A stretch of 64,000 nt of DNA from Burkholderia savannae (GTDB lineage: Bacteria; Pseudomonadota; Gammaproteobacteria; Burkholderiales; Burkholderiaceae), in the NCBI RefSeq assembly GCF_001524445.2, contig NZ_CP013417.1:372001-436000 (forward strand), written 5' to 3'. The notes beneath the pieces were generated by a model, which worked only from the letters and a program-made list of their open reading frames with translations, searched no databases and had not been told where the DNA came from. Each line of letters begins with the position of its first letter. Within the stretch, counting starts at the first letter, position 1. A program made the position numbers and the translations under genes. Of this stretch, positions 52,231 through 62,627 are shown piece by piece.

Positions 52231-53235
52231 ATGCAAGCGAGAGAGAATCTTCCCCAGGCCGCCGCGCACGCGGCGGTTGCGCCGGCCGACGACCGGCAAC
52301 GCTGGCGGCAGCACGTCGCCGATTACAGCCTCGTCGCGATCTTCGCGGCGATGTTCGTCGCGATGTCGCTGACCGTCGATCATTTCTTCTCGATCGACAA
52401 CATGCTCGGGCTCGCGCTGTCGATCTCGCAGATCGGCATGGTCGCGTGCACGATGATGTTCTGCCTCGCGTCGCGCGATTTCGACCTGTCGATCGGCTCG
52501 ACGGTCGCGTTCGCCGGCGTGCTGTGCGCGATGGTGCTGAACGCGACCGACAACACGTTCGTCGCGATCGGCGCGGCGGTCGCGGCGGGCGCGGTCATCG
52601 GCTTCGTCAACGGCGCGGTGATCGCGTATCTGCGGATCAACGCGCTGATCACGACGCTCGCGACGATGGAGATCGTGCGCGGGCTCGGCTTCATCGTGTC
52701 GAAGGGGCAGGCGGTGGGCGTGTCGTCGGAGACGTTCATCGCGCTGGGCGGGCTGTCGTTCCTCGGCGTGTCGCTGCCGATCTGGGTGACGCTCGTGTGT
52801 TTCGTCGTGTTCGGCGTGCTGCTCAACCAGACCGTGTACGGCCGCAACACGCTCGCGATCGGCGGCAATCCGGAGGCGTCGCGGCTCGCGGGGATCAACG
52901 TCGAGCGCACGCGCGTCTACATCTTCCTGATCCAGGGCGCGGTGACCGCGCTCGCGGGCGTGATCCTCGCGTCGCGGATCACGTCGGGCCAGCCGAACGC
53001 CGCGCAAGGCTTCGAGCTGAACGTGATCTCCGCGTGCGTGCTGGGGGGCGTGTCGCTCGCGGGCGGGCGCGCGTCGATCTCGGGCGTCGTGATCGGCGTG
53101 CTGATCATGGGCACCGTCGAGAACGTGATGAACCTGCTCAACATCGATGCGTTCTATCAATACCTCGTGCGCGGCGCGATCCTGCTCGCCGCCGTGCTGC
53201 TCGACCAGTTGAAGAATCGCGGCGCGCGCGATTGA
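52231..53235 (+). CDS. araH: Arabinose-type sugar ABC transporter permease
   Basis: AraH is the membrane channel of the importer. The 334-residue protein has a cytoplasmic N-terminus of about 40 residues and eight to ten hydrophobic segments. It has the permease signatures CLASRDFDLSIGS and ACVLGGVSLAGGRAS typical of the BPD_transp_2 (RbsC/AraH) family. The ATG at 52231 is 9 nt after a strong AGAGGAG ribosome-binding site. It is 158 bp from araG and 37 bp from the next gene, another SDR. Confidence 0.93.
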   Translation: MQARENLPQAAAHAAVAPADDRQRWRQHVADYSLVAIFAAMFVAMSLTVDHFFSIDNMLGLALSISQIGMVACTMMFCLASRDFDLSIGSTVAFAGVLCAMVLNATDNTFVAIGAAVAAGAVIGFVNGAVIAYLRINALITTLATMEIVRGLGFIVSKGQAVGVSSETFIALGGLSFLGVSLPIWVTLVCFVVFGVLLNQTVYGRNTLAIGGNPEASRLAGINVERTRVYIFLIQGAVTALAGVILASRITSGQPNAAQGFELNVISACVLGGVSLAGGRASISGVVIGVLIMGTVENVMNLLNIDAFYQYLVRGAILLAAVLLDQLKNRGARD

Positions 53236-53272
53236 GCGCGCCGCTTTTTTCGAGACCTTTCGGGAACGTCTG

Positions 53273-54088
53273 ATGACCGACATTTCTTCGCATTTCGAAT
53301 CGAACGGCGCGCAGGATGCGCAAGACGAGCGTTACGCGCGCTACCCGAGCCTCGCCGGCCGCACCGTGCTCGTCACGGGCGGCGCGACGGGCATCGGCGC
53401 GTCGTTCGTCGAGCATTTCGCGCGGCAGCGCGCGCGCGTCGCGTTCGTCGATCTCGACGCCGAAGCCGGCGAGGCGCTCGCCGCGCGGCTGTCCGACGCG
53501 GCGCACGCGCCCGTGTTCATCGCGTGCGATCTCACCGAGATCGCGGCGCTGCGCGGCGCGATCGACACGATCCGCGCGCGCATCGGCCCGATCGCGGTGC
53601 TCGTCAACAACGCGGCGAACGACGCGCGCCATGCGATCGTCGACGTGACGCCCGCGTCGTTCGACGCGAGCATCGCGGTGAACCTGCGCCATCAGTTCTT
53701 CGCCGCGCAGGCGGTGATCGACGACATGAAAGAGCTCGGCGGCGGCTCGATCGTCAATCTCGGCTCGATCAGCTGGATGCTCAAGAACGCGGGCTATCCG
53801 GTCTACGCGACCGCGAAGGCCGCCGTGCAGGGGCTCACGCGCGCGCTCGCGCGCGAGCTCGGGCCGTTCGGCATCCGCGTGAATTCGCTCGTGCCCGGCT
53901 GGGTGATGACCGACAAGCAGCGCCGCTTGTGGCTCGATGACGCGGGCCGTGAGGCGATCAAGGCGGGGCAGTGCATCGACGCCGAGCTGCTGCCCGGCGA
54001 TCTCGCGCGGATGGCGCTTTTTCTCGCCGCGGACGACAGCCGGATGATCACCGCGCAGGATGTCGTCGTCGACGGCGGCTGGGCATAG
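53273..54088 (+). CDS. Short-chain dehydrogenase (second SDR of the sugar cluster)
   Basis: The 271-residue protein is a classical SDR with TGGATGIG at about residues 36-43, NNAANDAR, a catalytic Ser in GSISWMLKN and Tyr in YATAKAAVQGL. The first 25 residues are an extension ending in ARYPSLAGRTV. It differs from the SDR at 48518, so the cluster has two different dehydrogenases, perhaps one for galactose and one for arabinose or for a later step. It lies between araH and the aldose epimerase, 46 bp before the latter. Confidence 0.8.
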   Translation: MTDISSHFESNGAQDAQDERYARYPSLAGRTVLVTGGATGIGASFVEHFARQRARVAFVDLDAEAGEALAARLSDAAHAPVFIACDLTEIAALRGAIDTIRARIGPIAVLVNNAANDARHAIVDVTPASFDASIAVNLRHQFFAAQAVIDDMKELGGGSIVNLGSISWMLKNAGYPVYATAKAAVQGLTRALARELGPFGIRVNSLVPGWVMTDKQRRLWLDDAGREAIKAGQCIDAELLPGDLARMALFLAADDSRMITAQDVVVDGGWA

Positions 54089-54134
54089 CATTCGTTCGGA
54101 TAACGAAGCTCGACGCAAGCAGGAGGACCGAAAC

Positions 54135-55208
54135 ATGACGGCGACCCACCGCCGATCCTCGGCAGCCGAGGCGGTGCAGACCTTGCAGACGCGCACGGCG
54201 CGGCGCGCGGCCGCCGCGCACCTGGTGAGCCCGGGGCCGCAGACGTCGCAGATCGCGCGCGGCGCGGGCGTCACGGAGACGGCGATCGCGACGCTCGCGA
54301 ACGACGTGCTGCGGCTCGATGTCGCGCCGCATCTGGGCGGCGGCGTCACGCGCTTCGACTGGCGCGGCGACGGGGCGCTCACGCCGATCTTCCGCCGCTG
54401 CGACGCGCCCGGCGCGCGCACCGATCCGAACGAGCTCGCGTGCTATCCGCTGCTGCCGTATTCGAACCGGATCGGCGGCGGGCGCTTCGAGTGCGACGGG
54501 CGGCTCGTGCGCGTGCCGCGCAACCGTGCGACGGAGCCGCTGCCGATTCACGGCGACGGCTGGCTCGCGCACTGGCGGCTCGACGATGCGAGCGACACGC
54601 AGGTGTGCCTGTCGCTCGATCGCAGCCAAAGCGCGCCGTATGCGTATCGCGCGACGCTCGTCTACGCGCTCGACGGCGCGACGCTCTCGATCGCGCTCGC
54701 GATCGAGAACGCGGGCGCGATGCGCTTGCCGTTCGGGCTCGGCGTGCATCCGTTCATCGTGCGCGACGCGTCGACCGAACTCGCGGCCGCGGCGAGCGGG
54801 CTATGGCTGTCGACGCCCGACTGGCTGCCGTCGCGCCATGTCGGCGCGCCGGCCGCGTGGCGCTTCGGCATCGCGTATCCGTTGCCGGACACGCTCGTCA
54901 ATCATGCGTTCACCGGCTGGGGCGGCGGCGCGACGATCGCGTGGCCGCAGCGCCGGCTCGCGCTGACGGTCACGGCCGACGCCGATTGCTACGTGCTGTA
55001 CACGCCGCCCGGCGAACCGTTTTTCTGCTTCGAGCCGGTCGATCATCCGATCGACGCGGTGAACCTGCCGGGCGGCGCCGACGCGCACGGCATGACGCTG
55101 CTCGCGCCGGGCGAGCGTTTGACGCGGCGTTTCCGCTTCACGGTCGCGCGCACCGACGCGCGGGCGGCGCCCGTCGCGCGCGAGTCGAAGCGCGGTTCGA
55201 TCGGATAG
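54135..55208 (+). CDS. Aldose 1-epimerase family protein (GalM-like)
   Basis: The 357-residue protein is a GalM-like mutarotase: conserved segments include LLPYSNRIGGGRF, PIHGDGW (the catalytic His position), LGVHPFIVR and the Glu in CFEPVDHPIDAVN. Mutarotases interconvert alpha and beta anomers of hexoses or pentoses, here supplying the anomer used by the dehydrogenases. The first 45 residues are not conserved. The ATG at 54135 has an AGGAGGA ribosome-binding site. It is the last gene of the sugar cluster. Confidence 0.85.
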   Translation: MTATHRRSSAAEAVQTLQTRTARRAAAAHLVSPGPQTSQIARGAGVTETAIATLANDVLRLDVAPHLGGGVTRFDWRGDGALTPIFRRCDAPGARTDPNELACYPLLPYSNRIGGGRFECDGRLVRVPRNRATEPLPIHGDGWLAHWRLDDASDTQVCLSLDRSQSAPYAYRATLVYALDGATLSIALAIENAGAMRLPFGLGVHPFIVRDASTELAAAASGLWLSTPDWLPSRHVGAPAAWRFGIAYPLPDTLVNHAFTGWGGGATIAWPQRRLALTVTADADCYVLYTPPGEPFFCFEPVDHPIDAVNLPGGADAHGMTLLAPGERLTRRFRFTVARTDARAAPVARESKRGSIG

Positions 55209-55571
55209 CGAAGGCCGATCTCGGCGCGCGCGACCGTTCGCGCGCGTGCGGGGAGCGCGGTGGGCGCGGCGCGGCTCGAAAAGCGTGCGCGCGATCGGTT
55301 CGCGGTTCGCGCCGGCGTTCGCGCGCCGCGCTCGGAGCCGGCACGACCGCTCGGCGCTCGGCGCGCGGCGCCCGGCGCGATTCCAGCTGCCGCTGCGCAT
55401 TCGGCCGCGGCTTGATCGTACGAATCCGCGCCAGGCAGGCGCCGCGCGGCGCATTCGCATCCGCGTTCCTGCGCGCCGCCGCCGCCCCGCCACGACGCCG
55501 CCCGCGCGATCGCCCGGCGCGACACAGGTAAAATACGCGCCTTCCCAACCGCTTAGCCGCGAGTGAGCGCC
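55209..55571 (+). other. Gap between the epimerase gene and pyrF
   Basis: No gene is supported in these 363 bp; the sequence is very GC-rich and produces only random open frames. A possible -10 (TAAAAT, 55529-55534) lies 37 bp before the pyrF start; no good -35 is seen. No terminator was recognised for the sugar cluster. Confidence 0.5.
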
Positions 55572-56399
55572 ATGTCTTCCACGCCTACCTTCATCGAATC
55601 GCTGCGCGCCGCCTGGCGGCGCACGAATTCGCTGCTGTGCGTCGGCCTCGATCCCGAGCCGACGAAGTTTCCCGCGCACCTCGAGAATCAGCCCGATGCG
55701 ATCTTCGATTTCTGCCGCGAGATCGTCGACGCGACCGCGCCGTACGCGAGCGCGTTCAAGCCGCAGATCGCATACTTTTCCGCGCATCGCGCGGAGGATC
55801 AGCTCGAGCGGCTGATTGCGCACATCCATTTGCAGCATCCCGGCCTGCCCGTGATTCTCGACGCGAAGCGCGGCGACATCGGCAGCACCGCCGAGCAGTA
55901 CGCGCGCGAAGCGTTCGAGCGCTATCGCGCGGACGCGGTCACGGTCAATCCGTACATGGGCTTCGATTCGATCGAGCCGTATCTCGCGTACGAGGACAAG
56001 GGCGTGATCGTGCTGTGCCGCACGTCGAATCCGGGCGGCTCGGACCTGCAGTTCCTCCAGACGGGCGGCCGGCCGCTCTATCAGGTCGTCGCCGACCTTG
56101 CGGCGAACAAGTGGAACGCGAAGACGGGCCAGCTCGCGCTCGTCGTCGGCGCGACGTTTCCGAAGGAGATCGAGATCGTGCGCGGGATCGTCGGCGACAT
56201 GCCGCTTCTGATTCCCGGCATCGGCGCGCAGGGCGGGGACGTCGCCGCGACCGTCGCCGCGGGCCGCACGGCCGACGGAGCGGGCATGATGATCAACTCG
56301 TCGCGCGCGATTCTGTACGCGAGCCGCGACGACGACTTCGCCGACGCGGCCGCGCGCGTCGCCGAGCAGACCCGTGACGCGATCAACGCGCATCGCTGA
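55572..56399 (+). CDS. pyrF: Orotidine 5'-phosphate decarboxylase (type 2)
   Basis: PyrF makes UMP from orotidine monophosphate. The 275-residue protein is of the type 2 (longer) form: [12 protein letters not shown] start, catalytic [11 protein letters not shown] around residue 97, and PGIGAQGGD. The ATG at 55572 is used; a GTG at 55563 is in frame and only adds three residues. The gene stands alone between the sugar cluster and pncC. Confidence 0.95.
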   Translation: MSSTPTFIESLRAAWRRTNSLLCVGLDPEPTKFPAHLENQPDAIFDFCREIVDATAPYASAFKPQIAYFSAHRAEDQLERLIAHIHLQHPGLPVILDAKRGDIGSTAEQYAREAFERYRADAVTVNPYMGFDSIEPYLAYEDKGVIVLCRTSNPGGSDLQFLQTGGRPLYQVVADLAANKWNAKTGQLALVVGATFPKEIEIVRGIVGDMPLLIPGIGAQGGDVAATVAAGRTADGAGMMINSSRAILYASRDDDFADAAARVAEQTRDAINAHR

Positions 56400-56589
56400 A
56401 CATCGCCGCCGCTCTCGACGATGCCCGGCGCGGTGCCGGGCGTCGTTCGCCGCCGCTCATTCGCGCAGTTCATTTGCGCCGTTCATTCGAGCGCTTCATT
56501 CGACGCCGCCGCGTCGCGCGCATTTCGCGCGCCGTAGCGTGTCCGATTCGATGACGTCGATGCGAGCCGTTCGCCGCCCGTCGCGCGCT

Positions 56590-57090
56590 TCAGCGCTCCT
56601 CTTCCTCGAGCAGCTTGATGAGGCCGCGCAGCGCGTGCGCGGCCGCCTGCACGCGGATCTGCTCGCGGTCGCCCTTGAACACCAGCGTCTCGACCGACGT
56701 GTGCAGCCGGTTGCTCCAGCCGAACGACACGGTGCCGACGGGTTTGTGCTCGGAGCCGCCGCCCGGCCCGGCGATGCCGGTGACGGCGAGCGCGACCTGC
56801 GCGCGGCTGTTGCGCAGCGCGCCTTCGGCCATCGCGTGCGCGACGGGCTCGCTGACCGCGCCGTGCTTGTCGATCAGATCGGCGGGCACGCCGATCATCT
56901 CGATCTTCGCGGCATTCGAATAGGTGACGAAGCCGCGATCGAACCAGCCGCTGCTGCCGGAGATGTCGGTGATCGCGGTCGCGATCATGCCGCCCGTGCA
57001 GGACTCGGCGGTGGCGAGCGTCAGGTGCTCGTCGCGCAGCTTGTTGCCGGCGCGGATCGCGAGCTGGTGAACGACGGAATCGGTTGGCAT
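56590..57090 (-). CDS. pncC: Stand-alone CinA C-terminal domain protein (nicotinamide-nucleotide amidohydrolase PncC)
   Basis: PncC converts nicotinamide mononucleotide to nicotinate mononucleotide in NAD recycling. The 166-residue protein is the CinA C-terminal domain alone, with TAESCTGGMIATAITDISG near residue 27 and VTGIAGPGGGSEHKPVGTV near 102. The N-terminal CinA/MoCF domain is absent, as in E. coli YgaD. It is the last gene of thiL-pgpA-pncC on the minus strand, 46 bp after pgpA. Confidence 0.92.
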   Translation of the reverse strand: MPTDSVVHQLAIRAGNKLRDEHLTLATAESCTGGMIATAITDISGSSGWFDRGFVTYSNAAKIEMIGVPADLIDKHGAVSEPVAHAMAEGALRNSRAQVALAVTGIAGPGGGSEHKPVGTVSFGWSNRLHTSVETLVFKGDREQIRVQAAAHALRGLIKLLEEEER

Positions 57091-57136
57091 GCGGGAAGAT
57101 CCGGTGCGAACGGGGGCGAGCGGGAATCGGGCCGCG

Positions 57137-57742
57137 TCACTGGACGAACGAGCGCCACAGCGCGATCACGAAGAGCGTCATCAACGCGGCGATCAGGTCG
57201 TCGAACATGATGCCGAAGCCGCCTTTCAAATTCCGGTCGAAGTAGCGGACGGGCGGCGGCTTCACCATGTCGAAGAAGCGGAACACGACGAACGCCCACA
57301 ATTGCTCGACGAACGTCGCCGGCGTGACGAGCAGCATCACGAGCCAGATCGCGACGATCTCGTCCCAGACAGCGGGGCCCGGGTCGGCGATGCCCATCTT
57401 CTTCGCGGTGAAGCCCGTCATCCAGATGCCGGCGACGAAGCCGACGACGATGAGCGCCCACCATTCGGGCACCGTGAGATAACGGTTCAGCGCGACGAAC
57501 GTGAGCCAGCCGAACAGCGTGCCGAACGTGCCGGGCATGAACGGCGCGAGGCCGCTGCCGAAGCCGAGCGAGACGACATGCACCGGGTGCGAGAACATGA
57601 AGCGCACGGTCGCGCGGCGGCGCGCGGTCGCCTGCGAATCTTGCTGCGGCGCGGCCGAGGGCACGGCAGACGGGGCTGCTGAGGGCGCCGGGCCGGGCTG
57701 GCCGGCGGAGTCGCCCGGACGGGACGTCGGGTCAGTTGGCAT
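57137..57742 (-). CDS. pgpA: Phosphatidylglycerophosphatase A
   Basis: PgpA removes the phosphate from phosphatidylglycerophosphate in the inner membrane. The 201-residue protein has a variable Pro/Ala-rich start of 45 residues and then the family core: GFGSGLAPFMPGTFGT, DPGPAVWDEIVAIW and FDMVKPPPVRYFD, with three or four hydrophobic segments. The ATG at 57742 lies inside the last codons of thiL (11 bp overlap). The thiL-pgpA pair is conserved in proteobacteria. Confidence 0.94.
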   Translation of the reverse strand: MPTDPTSRPGDSAGQPGPAPSAAPSAVPSAAPQQDSQATARRRATVRFMFSHPVHVVSLGFGSGLAPFMPGTFGTLFGWLTFVALNRYLTVPEWWALIVVGFVAGIWMTGFTAKKMGIADPGPAVWDEIVAIWLVMLLVTPATFVEQLWAFVVFRFFDMVKPPPVRYFDRNLKGGFGIMFDDLIAALMTLFVIALWRSFVQ

Positions 57743-58733
57743 GGAAATGATCGAAACCGTGCAGCGTGAGCGAAAGCGGCGCGCCCGACGCGTCGCGCCA
57801 CGTGACGGCGCACGCGTCCGTCGGCGCGGACAAGCCGCGTATTGTACCGATCCGCGTGACGGCCACGCCCGCGCGCGCGCCGGCCGCCTCGATCGCGGTG
57901 CGCGCGGACGGCGCGGCCGTGAAGCACAGCTCGTAGTCGTCGCCGCCCTCGAGCATGCAGCGGCGCTGCACGTCGGCGGGCAGCGTCGCGAGCGCGGCCG
58001 AGCGCGGCACCGCGTCGACGTTCACGTCGGCGCGCACGCTCGAGCGCGCGAGGATGTGAGGAAGATCGCCCGCGAGGCCGTCGGACACGTCGAGCGCCGC
58101 GTGCGCGATGCCCGCGAGCGCGATGCCGAGCGCGACGCGCGGCTCCGGCCGCTCGAGCGCCGCGCGCAACGCGGCCGCTTCGTGCTCACCCGCGCGCCAT
58201 TCGCCGCGGATCACGCCGAGTCCGGCGCGCGCGTCGCCGAGCGTGCCGGACACCCACACGTCGTCGCCGTCGCGCGCGGCGTCGCGGCGCAGCGCCGCGT
58301 CGGGGGCGACGTCGCCGAACACGGTGACGCACAGATTGAGCGGGCCGCTCGTCGTGTCGCCGCCGATCAGCTCGCAGCCATGGCGGTCCGCGAGCGCGAA
58401 GAGGCCGTCGGAGAACGCGTCGAGCCAGTCGGCGTCGGCGCGCGGCAGCGCGCACGCGAGCGTGAACGCGCGCGGCGCGGCGCCCATCGCGGCGAGGTCC
58501 GACAAATTGACGGCGAGCGTCTTGTGGCCCAGCGCGCGCGGATCGACGTCGGCGAGGAAGTGCCGGCCCTCGACCAGCATGTCCGTCGAAATCGCGAGCA
58601 TCTTGCCCGGTTGTGGCGCAAGCAGCGCGCAATCGTCGCCGATGCCGAGCGCGGCGCGCGCGTGCGGCCCCTTCGCGCGGCGCGCGAAGAAGCGGTCGAT
58701 CAACGAGAATTCCGAAAGGGGAGTCTGGGCCAC
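57732..58733 (-). CDS. thiL: Thiamine-monophosphate kinase
   Basis: ThiL phosphorylates thiamine monophosphate to the active diphosphate. The 333-residue protein has LSEFSLIDRFFARR at the start, IGDDCALL, metal-binding LSDLAAMGA, and DVSDGLAGDL, all typical of ThiL. A GTG at 58733 (MAQTPLSEF) is chosen because homologues begin near this point; an ATG at 58826 would add 31 unrelated residues. No strong ribosome-binding site is seen. It is translationally coupled to pgpA by overlap and divergent from maeB. Confidence 0.93.
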   Translation of the reverse strand: MAQTPLSEFSLIDRFFARRAKGPHARAALGIGDDCALLAPQPGKMLAISTDMLVEGRHFLADVDPRALGHKTLAVNLSDLAAMGAAPRAFTLACALPRADADWLDAFSDGLFALADRHGCELIGGDTTSGPLNLCVTVFGDVAPDAALRRDAARDGDDVWVSGTLGDARAGLGVIRGEWRAGEHEAAALRAALERPEPRVALGIALAGIAHAALDVSDGLAGDLPHILARSSVRADVNVDAVPRSAALATLPADVQRRCMLEGGDDYELCFTAAPSARTAIEAAGARAGVAVTRIGTIRGLSAPTDACAVTWRDASGAPLSLTLHGFDHFHAN

Positions 58734-58934
58734 GGGCGAGAATGTCCGAGCAATGAGATGACGCTCATTGTAAGGCGCTTCGGGCGGGCGCCAGGCGCTG
58801 CGGCGGCCCGCGCGCGGCCGATTCATGGCGTTTCGGTCGCGGCTGTCAAACCCTAATACGACGATTTAACGTGTGGGATTGGCGCTACAATGCGTCGAAC
58901 AGGTATTCTAATCCGCAGCCCCCCGTAGAGACAC

Positions 58935-61241
<2,307 letters not shown>

Positions 61242-61258
61242 ACGAAGTTAGCGGCCGA

Positions 61259-61290
61259 TAAAAAGCGGCGCGCCCATTGCGGGCGCGCCG
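61259..61290 (-). terminator. Minus-strand Rho-independent terminator with no known gene
   Basis: On the minus strand a perfect 10 bp stem (CGGCGCGCCC / GGGCGCGCCG) with a 5 nt loop is followed by C and five T. On the plus strand there is no T tract, so it does not suit maeB, which ends 17 bp earlier. No minus-strand gene exists between here and 62899. Confidence 0.85.
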
Positions 61291-61397
61291 TCGGGCATGG
61301 CGGAGATAAGCGCCTTCCCGAAGCCGACGACGCCACCCTTGGGCCGCAAGAGGCGGCGAGGAGGCAGAAACCCGCCGCAGCTGACGCCGTCGAGGCA
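61259..61397 (-). ncRNA. Candidate small RNA ending at the orphan terminator
   Basis: A transcript from about 61397 to 61259 (about 140 nt) would start 7 bp after a TAAAAT element and end at the strong terminator. Inside it several stems can form, for example CGACGGCG with CGTCGTCG and GCGGCG with CGCCGC. I do not recognise an Rfam family; it does not carry the SRP, 6S or tmRNA hallmarks. The start point is a guess. Confidence 0.4.
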
Positions 61398-61414
61398 ATT
61401 TTACCTCATTGGAG

Positions 61415-61444
61415 CTATTTCCATCCTATAAAAGATAGAAATAG
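61415..61444. repeat. AT-rich imperfect dyad upstream of the RNase gene
   Basis: CTATTTC-C-ATC and GAT-A-GAAATAG pair around the 8 nt centre CTATAAAA: a 7 bp outer stem, one C-A mismatch and a 3 bp inner stem. It could be a regulator-binding site or a hairpin near the start of a transcript on either strand. Confidence 0.55.
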
Positions 61445-61568
61445 TGCCGACGAGGACTATTCTGTCCTTTCATTTCCCTAACGAGCATTGATTCCCGCGT
61501 GCATTAGCGCTACGCTTACGCCTTTCTTGGTCGTCAACTTATTGATTTAACAGCGGGAACCCTCGTTT

Positions 61569-61997
61569 ATGGCACGCAAGTGGCTCCGCAACGGCGCGCT
61601 CGCGTCCGTCTTCGCGATCGTCGCGATGGGCAATATCGGCGTTTCGCCGGGCAGTCTGGTTTCCGCCGCATACGCACGGGAAGCCGCCGCTGTAAATGGG
61701 GCGGCGCAGACCGACACGGTCCCCGCATCCCGATTGCCGCGCGAAGCCGTGACCACGCTGAGCCTGATCGCCGCGGGCGGCCCCTATCCGTACGAGAAAG
61801 ACGGCGCGGTATTCGGCAATTTCGAACGGATATTGCCGAAGATGCGGCGCGGTTATTACCACGAGTACACCGTGCCGACCCCGCGGGCCCGCAATCGCGG
61901 CGCGCGGCGCATCGTTTGCGGCGGTGCCTTGAGGCGCGTCGACAATTGTTATTACACCGACGACCACTACAACAGTTTCAAACGTATCGTTGATTGA
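61569..61997 (+). CDS. Exported guanyl-specific ribonuclease (T1/barnase family)
   Basis: The 142-residue protein has a signal peptide of about 36 residues (cleavage near SAAYA-RE) and a mature domain of the microbial ribonuclease N1/T1 family, as in barnase and RNase Sa. The catalytic set is visible: Glu99 in YYHEYTVPTP, Arg113/114 in GARRIVCGG and His133 in YYTDDHYNSF. Two cysteines (117 and 127) may form a disulfide. It should cleave single-stranded RNA after guanine outside the cytoplasm. The gene is 7 bp before the barstar-like gene, the order seen in many toxin-inhibitor pairs. Confidence 0.9.
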   Translation: MARKWLRNGALASVFAIVAMGNIGVSPGSLVSAAYAREAAAVNGAAQTDTVPASRLPREAVTTLSLIAAGGPYPYEKDGAVFGNFERILPKMRRGYYHEYTVPTPRARNRGARRIVCGGALRRVDNCYYTDDHYNSFKRIVD

Positions 61998-62004
61998 CTT
62001 CGGG

Positions 62005-62577
62005 ATGAGCGGCATGAGCGACAACATTTACGCGCGCGACATGTCGGCTGCGGCGGATCTGTTCGCGGCCGGCGACGGCAACCTGTTCCAGCGCGTCATG
62101 CAGATGCGCATGGCGGCGCACGCCGGCGGCGCGCCTGACGGCGCGGCCAGCCCCGGGCTTTCATCCATCGAGGAGCCTATGAGCCTTTTTGCGACCGTGC
62201 GACCGAATCTCGTGCAGTCGATCCGTGCATTCCGCGTGCAGGATCTTGCCGACGAAGCGAATCAGCTCGGCCAGCATTTCCTGTATGCGTACTGCGGGAA
62301 TGCCCAATCGAAGCAGGAAGTGCTGGAGACGATCGCGACGTCGTTCCTGTTTCCGAAGCACTTCGGCAAAAACTACGACGCGCTGTACGACTGCCTGACG
62401 GACCTCGTCCACAAGGCGGGCGCGCAGCCCGGCTTCGTGATCGTGCTCGAGGCGCTGCCGATCGCGCACAAGTTCGACAAGGAAGGGCGCGAGACGCTGC
62501 TCGACGTGTTCCGCGAAGCGGCGGAATTCTGGGCCGAGCGCAAGGTCGCGTTCCGCGTCTTCTACTCCTTCGCGTAA
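62005..62577 (+). CDS. Barstar-family ribonuclease inhibitor
   Basis: The 190-residue protein has a barstar domain in its second half, with the inhibitory helix KNYDALYDCLTDLV; Asp125 and Asp129 match the barnase-binding Asp35 and Asp39 of barstar. No signal peptide is present, so it acts in the cytoplasm and should protect the cell from the RNase. It is about 100 residues longer than barstar, with an N-terminal region of no known function. An ATG at 62179 preceded by GAGGAG would give a 132-residue form. The start at 62005 (ATG) is preferred but not certain. Confidence 0.85.
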   Translation: MSGMSDNIYARDMSAAADLFAAGDGNLFQRVMQMRMAAHAGGAPDGAASPGLSSIEEPMSLFATVRPNLVQSIRAFRVQDLADEANQLGQHFLYAYCGNAQSKQEVLETIATSFLFPKHFGKNYDALYDCLTDLVHKAGAQPGFVIVLEALPIAHKFDKEGRETLLDVFREAAEFWAERKVAFRVFYSFA

Positions 62578-62600
62578 TTCCGGACCGCACGGCCCGCCGG

Positions 62601-62627
62601 AAAGCCCGCCTTCGCGCGGGCTTTTTG
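62601..62627 (+). terminator. Rho-independent terminator after the barstar gene
   Basis: AAAGCCCGC and GCGGGCTTT form a 9 bp stem around a 5 nt loop (CTTCGC region), with T residues continuing on the right. It lies 24 bp after the stop and ends the RNase/barstar transcript. Confidence 0.9.

Larger units (their letters stand above)
61242..61568. promoter_or_regulatory. maeB-RNase intergenic region with an orphan minus-strand terminator
   Basis: No convincing protein gene is seen in these 327 bp. The left part holds a perfect minus-strand terminator (61259-61290). The stretch 61300-61395 is GC-rich and structured. From 61396 to 61560 the sequence turns AT-rich and carries a 30 bp dyad (61415-61444). 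A minus-strand -10-like TAAAAT lies at 61398-61403 without a good -35. This region should hold the promoter of the RNase gene and probably a minus-strand transcript. Confidence 0.5.

Noticed and set aside
56421..56445. GC hairpin after pyrF as a terminator
   Set aside because: The stem GCCCGGC/GCCGGGC is good but no T tract follows on either strand.
61291..61420. Possible riboswitch (glycine, cobalamin or other) or a 6S/SRP RNA
   Set aside because: None of the conserved cores of these RNAs could be found on either strand by eye; kept only as an unclassified candidate RNA.
61297..61434. A 45-codon plus-strand open frame starting ATG after the orphan terminator
   Set aside because: No ribosome-binding site, and it would lie antisense to the structured candidate RNA; composition is Arg/Pro/Gly-rich as expected by chance.
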